Shown here: piece after piece, positions 63,943-64,000 of the stretch
Layout of the letters: each line of letters begins with the position of its first letter
How positions within the stretch are numbered: position 1 is the stretch's first letter
Assembly: GCF_007858185.1 (NCBI RefSeq)
Contig: NZ_VFES01000006.1
Span: 62,001-126,000, forward strand
Length of the DNA stretch: 64,000 nucleotides
Direction of reading: 5' to 3'
Source of the DNA: Pseudomonas grimontii
GTDB taxonomy: Bacteria > Pseudomonadota > Gammaproteobacteria > Pseudomonadales > Pseudomonadaceae
Program-made: the position numbers and the translations under genes
The notes under the pieces: model-generated
The model's database searches: none
Seen by the model: only the letters and a program-made list of their open reading frames with translations
What the model was told of the DNA's origin: nothing

Positions 63943-64000
63943 AAAATGTAGGTGTTCTTGCCGCAATGACAATATCTGTCTTAGGTCCAGCCTCTGACGT
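63939..64000 (+). CDS. Start of a further immunity candidate (cut by window end)
   Basis: ATG at 63939 overlaps the stop of the nuclease fragment by 4 nt (ATGA). The visible 20 codons give MKNVGVLAAMTISVLGPASD. By position it should be the immunity gene of the nuclease-type orphan toxin. The hydrophobic beginning could be a signal peptide or chance; too little is visible to say. Confidence 0.5.
   Translation, partial: MKNVGVLAAMTISVLGPASD

Noticed and set aside
45342..64000. Direct repeat of the tRNA-Asn 3' end as right attachment site
   Set aside because: Looked for the T-arm and acceptor sequence downstream in the window and found no copy.

Overview
The window looks like a chromosomal segment of a Pseudomonas of the P. 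fluorescens group. The support is GC-rich coding sequence, REP/REPIN elements of the GTGGGAGGGGGCTTGCCCCC type, a Pseudomonas-type DUF3509 protein, an undA-type 1-undecene decarboxylase and the N-acetylglutaminylglutamine amide (NAGGN) osmoprotectant genes. No transposase or complete insertion sequence was recognised.

From 1 to about 45.2 kb the content is mostly conserved chromosome. 1-3.4 kb: a LysR regulator (cut by the window edge) divergent from a CitMHS transporter and a split AtuA-like pair. 3.4-9.4 kb: a glutaredoxin-like protein, folE, an Smr-domain protein, a small membrane protein, an isochorismatase-fold protein, prmB, a GNAT-like tail-anchored protein and a secreted alpha/beta hydrolase. 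9.4-13.1 kb: aroC, an MFS transporter and an acireductone-dioxygenase-like protein in one operon, then a stand-alone LuxR-type HTH protein and DUF3509. 13.4-20.9 kb: a long-chain acyl-CoA synthetase, an ankyrin protein, an LTA-synthase-like phosphotransferase, DUF3309, an SDR and a CsrA paralogue. 20.9-26 kb: yheU and the NAGGN genes. 26-34 kb: mnmC, a polyphosphate:AMP phosphotransferase, a thiolase, an EamA transporter and fumC. 34-41 kb: DUF2059, BolA, trhO, a DsbA-like protein, an ABC exporter and a GGDEF/EAL protein. 41-45.2 kb: undA, a diguanylate cyclase, lldD and a divergent LysR regulator.

At 45,266 a tRNA-Asn gene marks the start of an accessory region. It is followed by a parA-type gene, a truncated dnaB and a decayed second copy of the parA 5' end (together a probable remnant of an integrative element), then an Abi-family gene with a HEPN-type RNxxxH motif and about 580 bp with no recognisable gene.

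From 48.4 kb to the right edge lies a two-partner-secretion contact-dependent inhibition (CDI) locus in the order cdiB-cdiA-cdiI. The 4127-residue CdiA ends in what looks like a C39/papain-fold cysteine peptidase. Behind its probable immunity gene is an array of displaced orphan modules: a promoterless, startless papain-fold deamidase-type toxin with an Imm35-like immunity gene, a startless PD-(D/E)XK-type nuclease toxin, and the start of another immunity candidate cut by the window end. The toxin-encoding part of cdiA and both orphan fragments share a short GGT(C/A)CAAAAG sequence (Gly-Pro/Thr-Lys) at their beginnings, a candidate exchange junction. This array is the most interesting system in the window.
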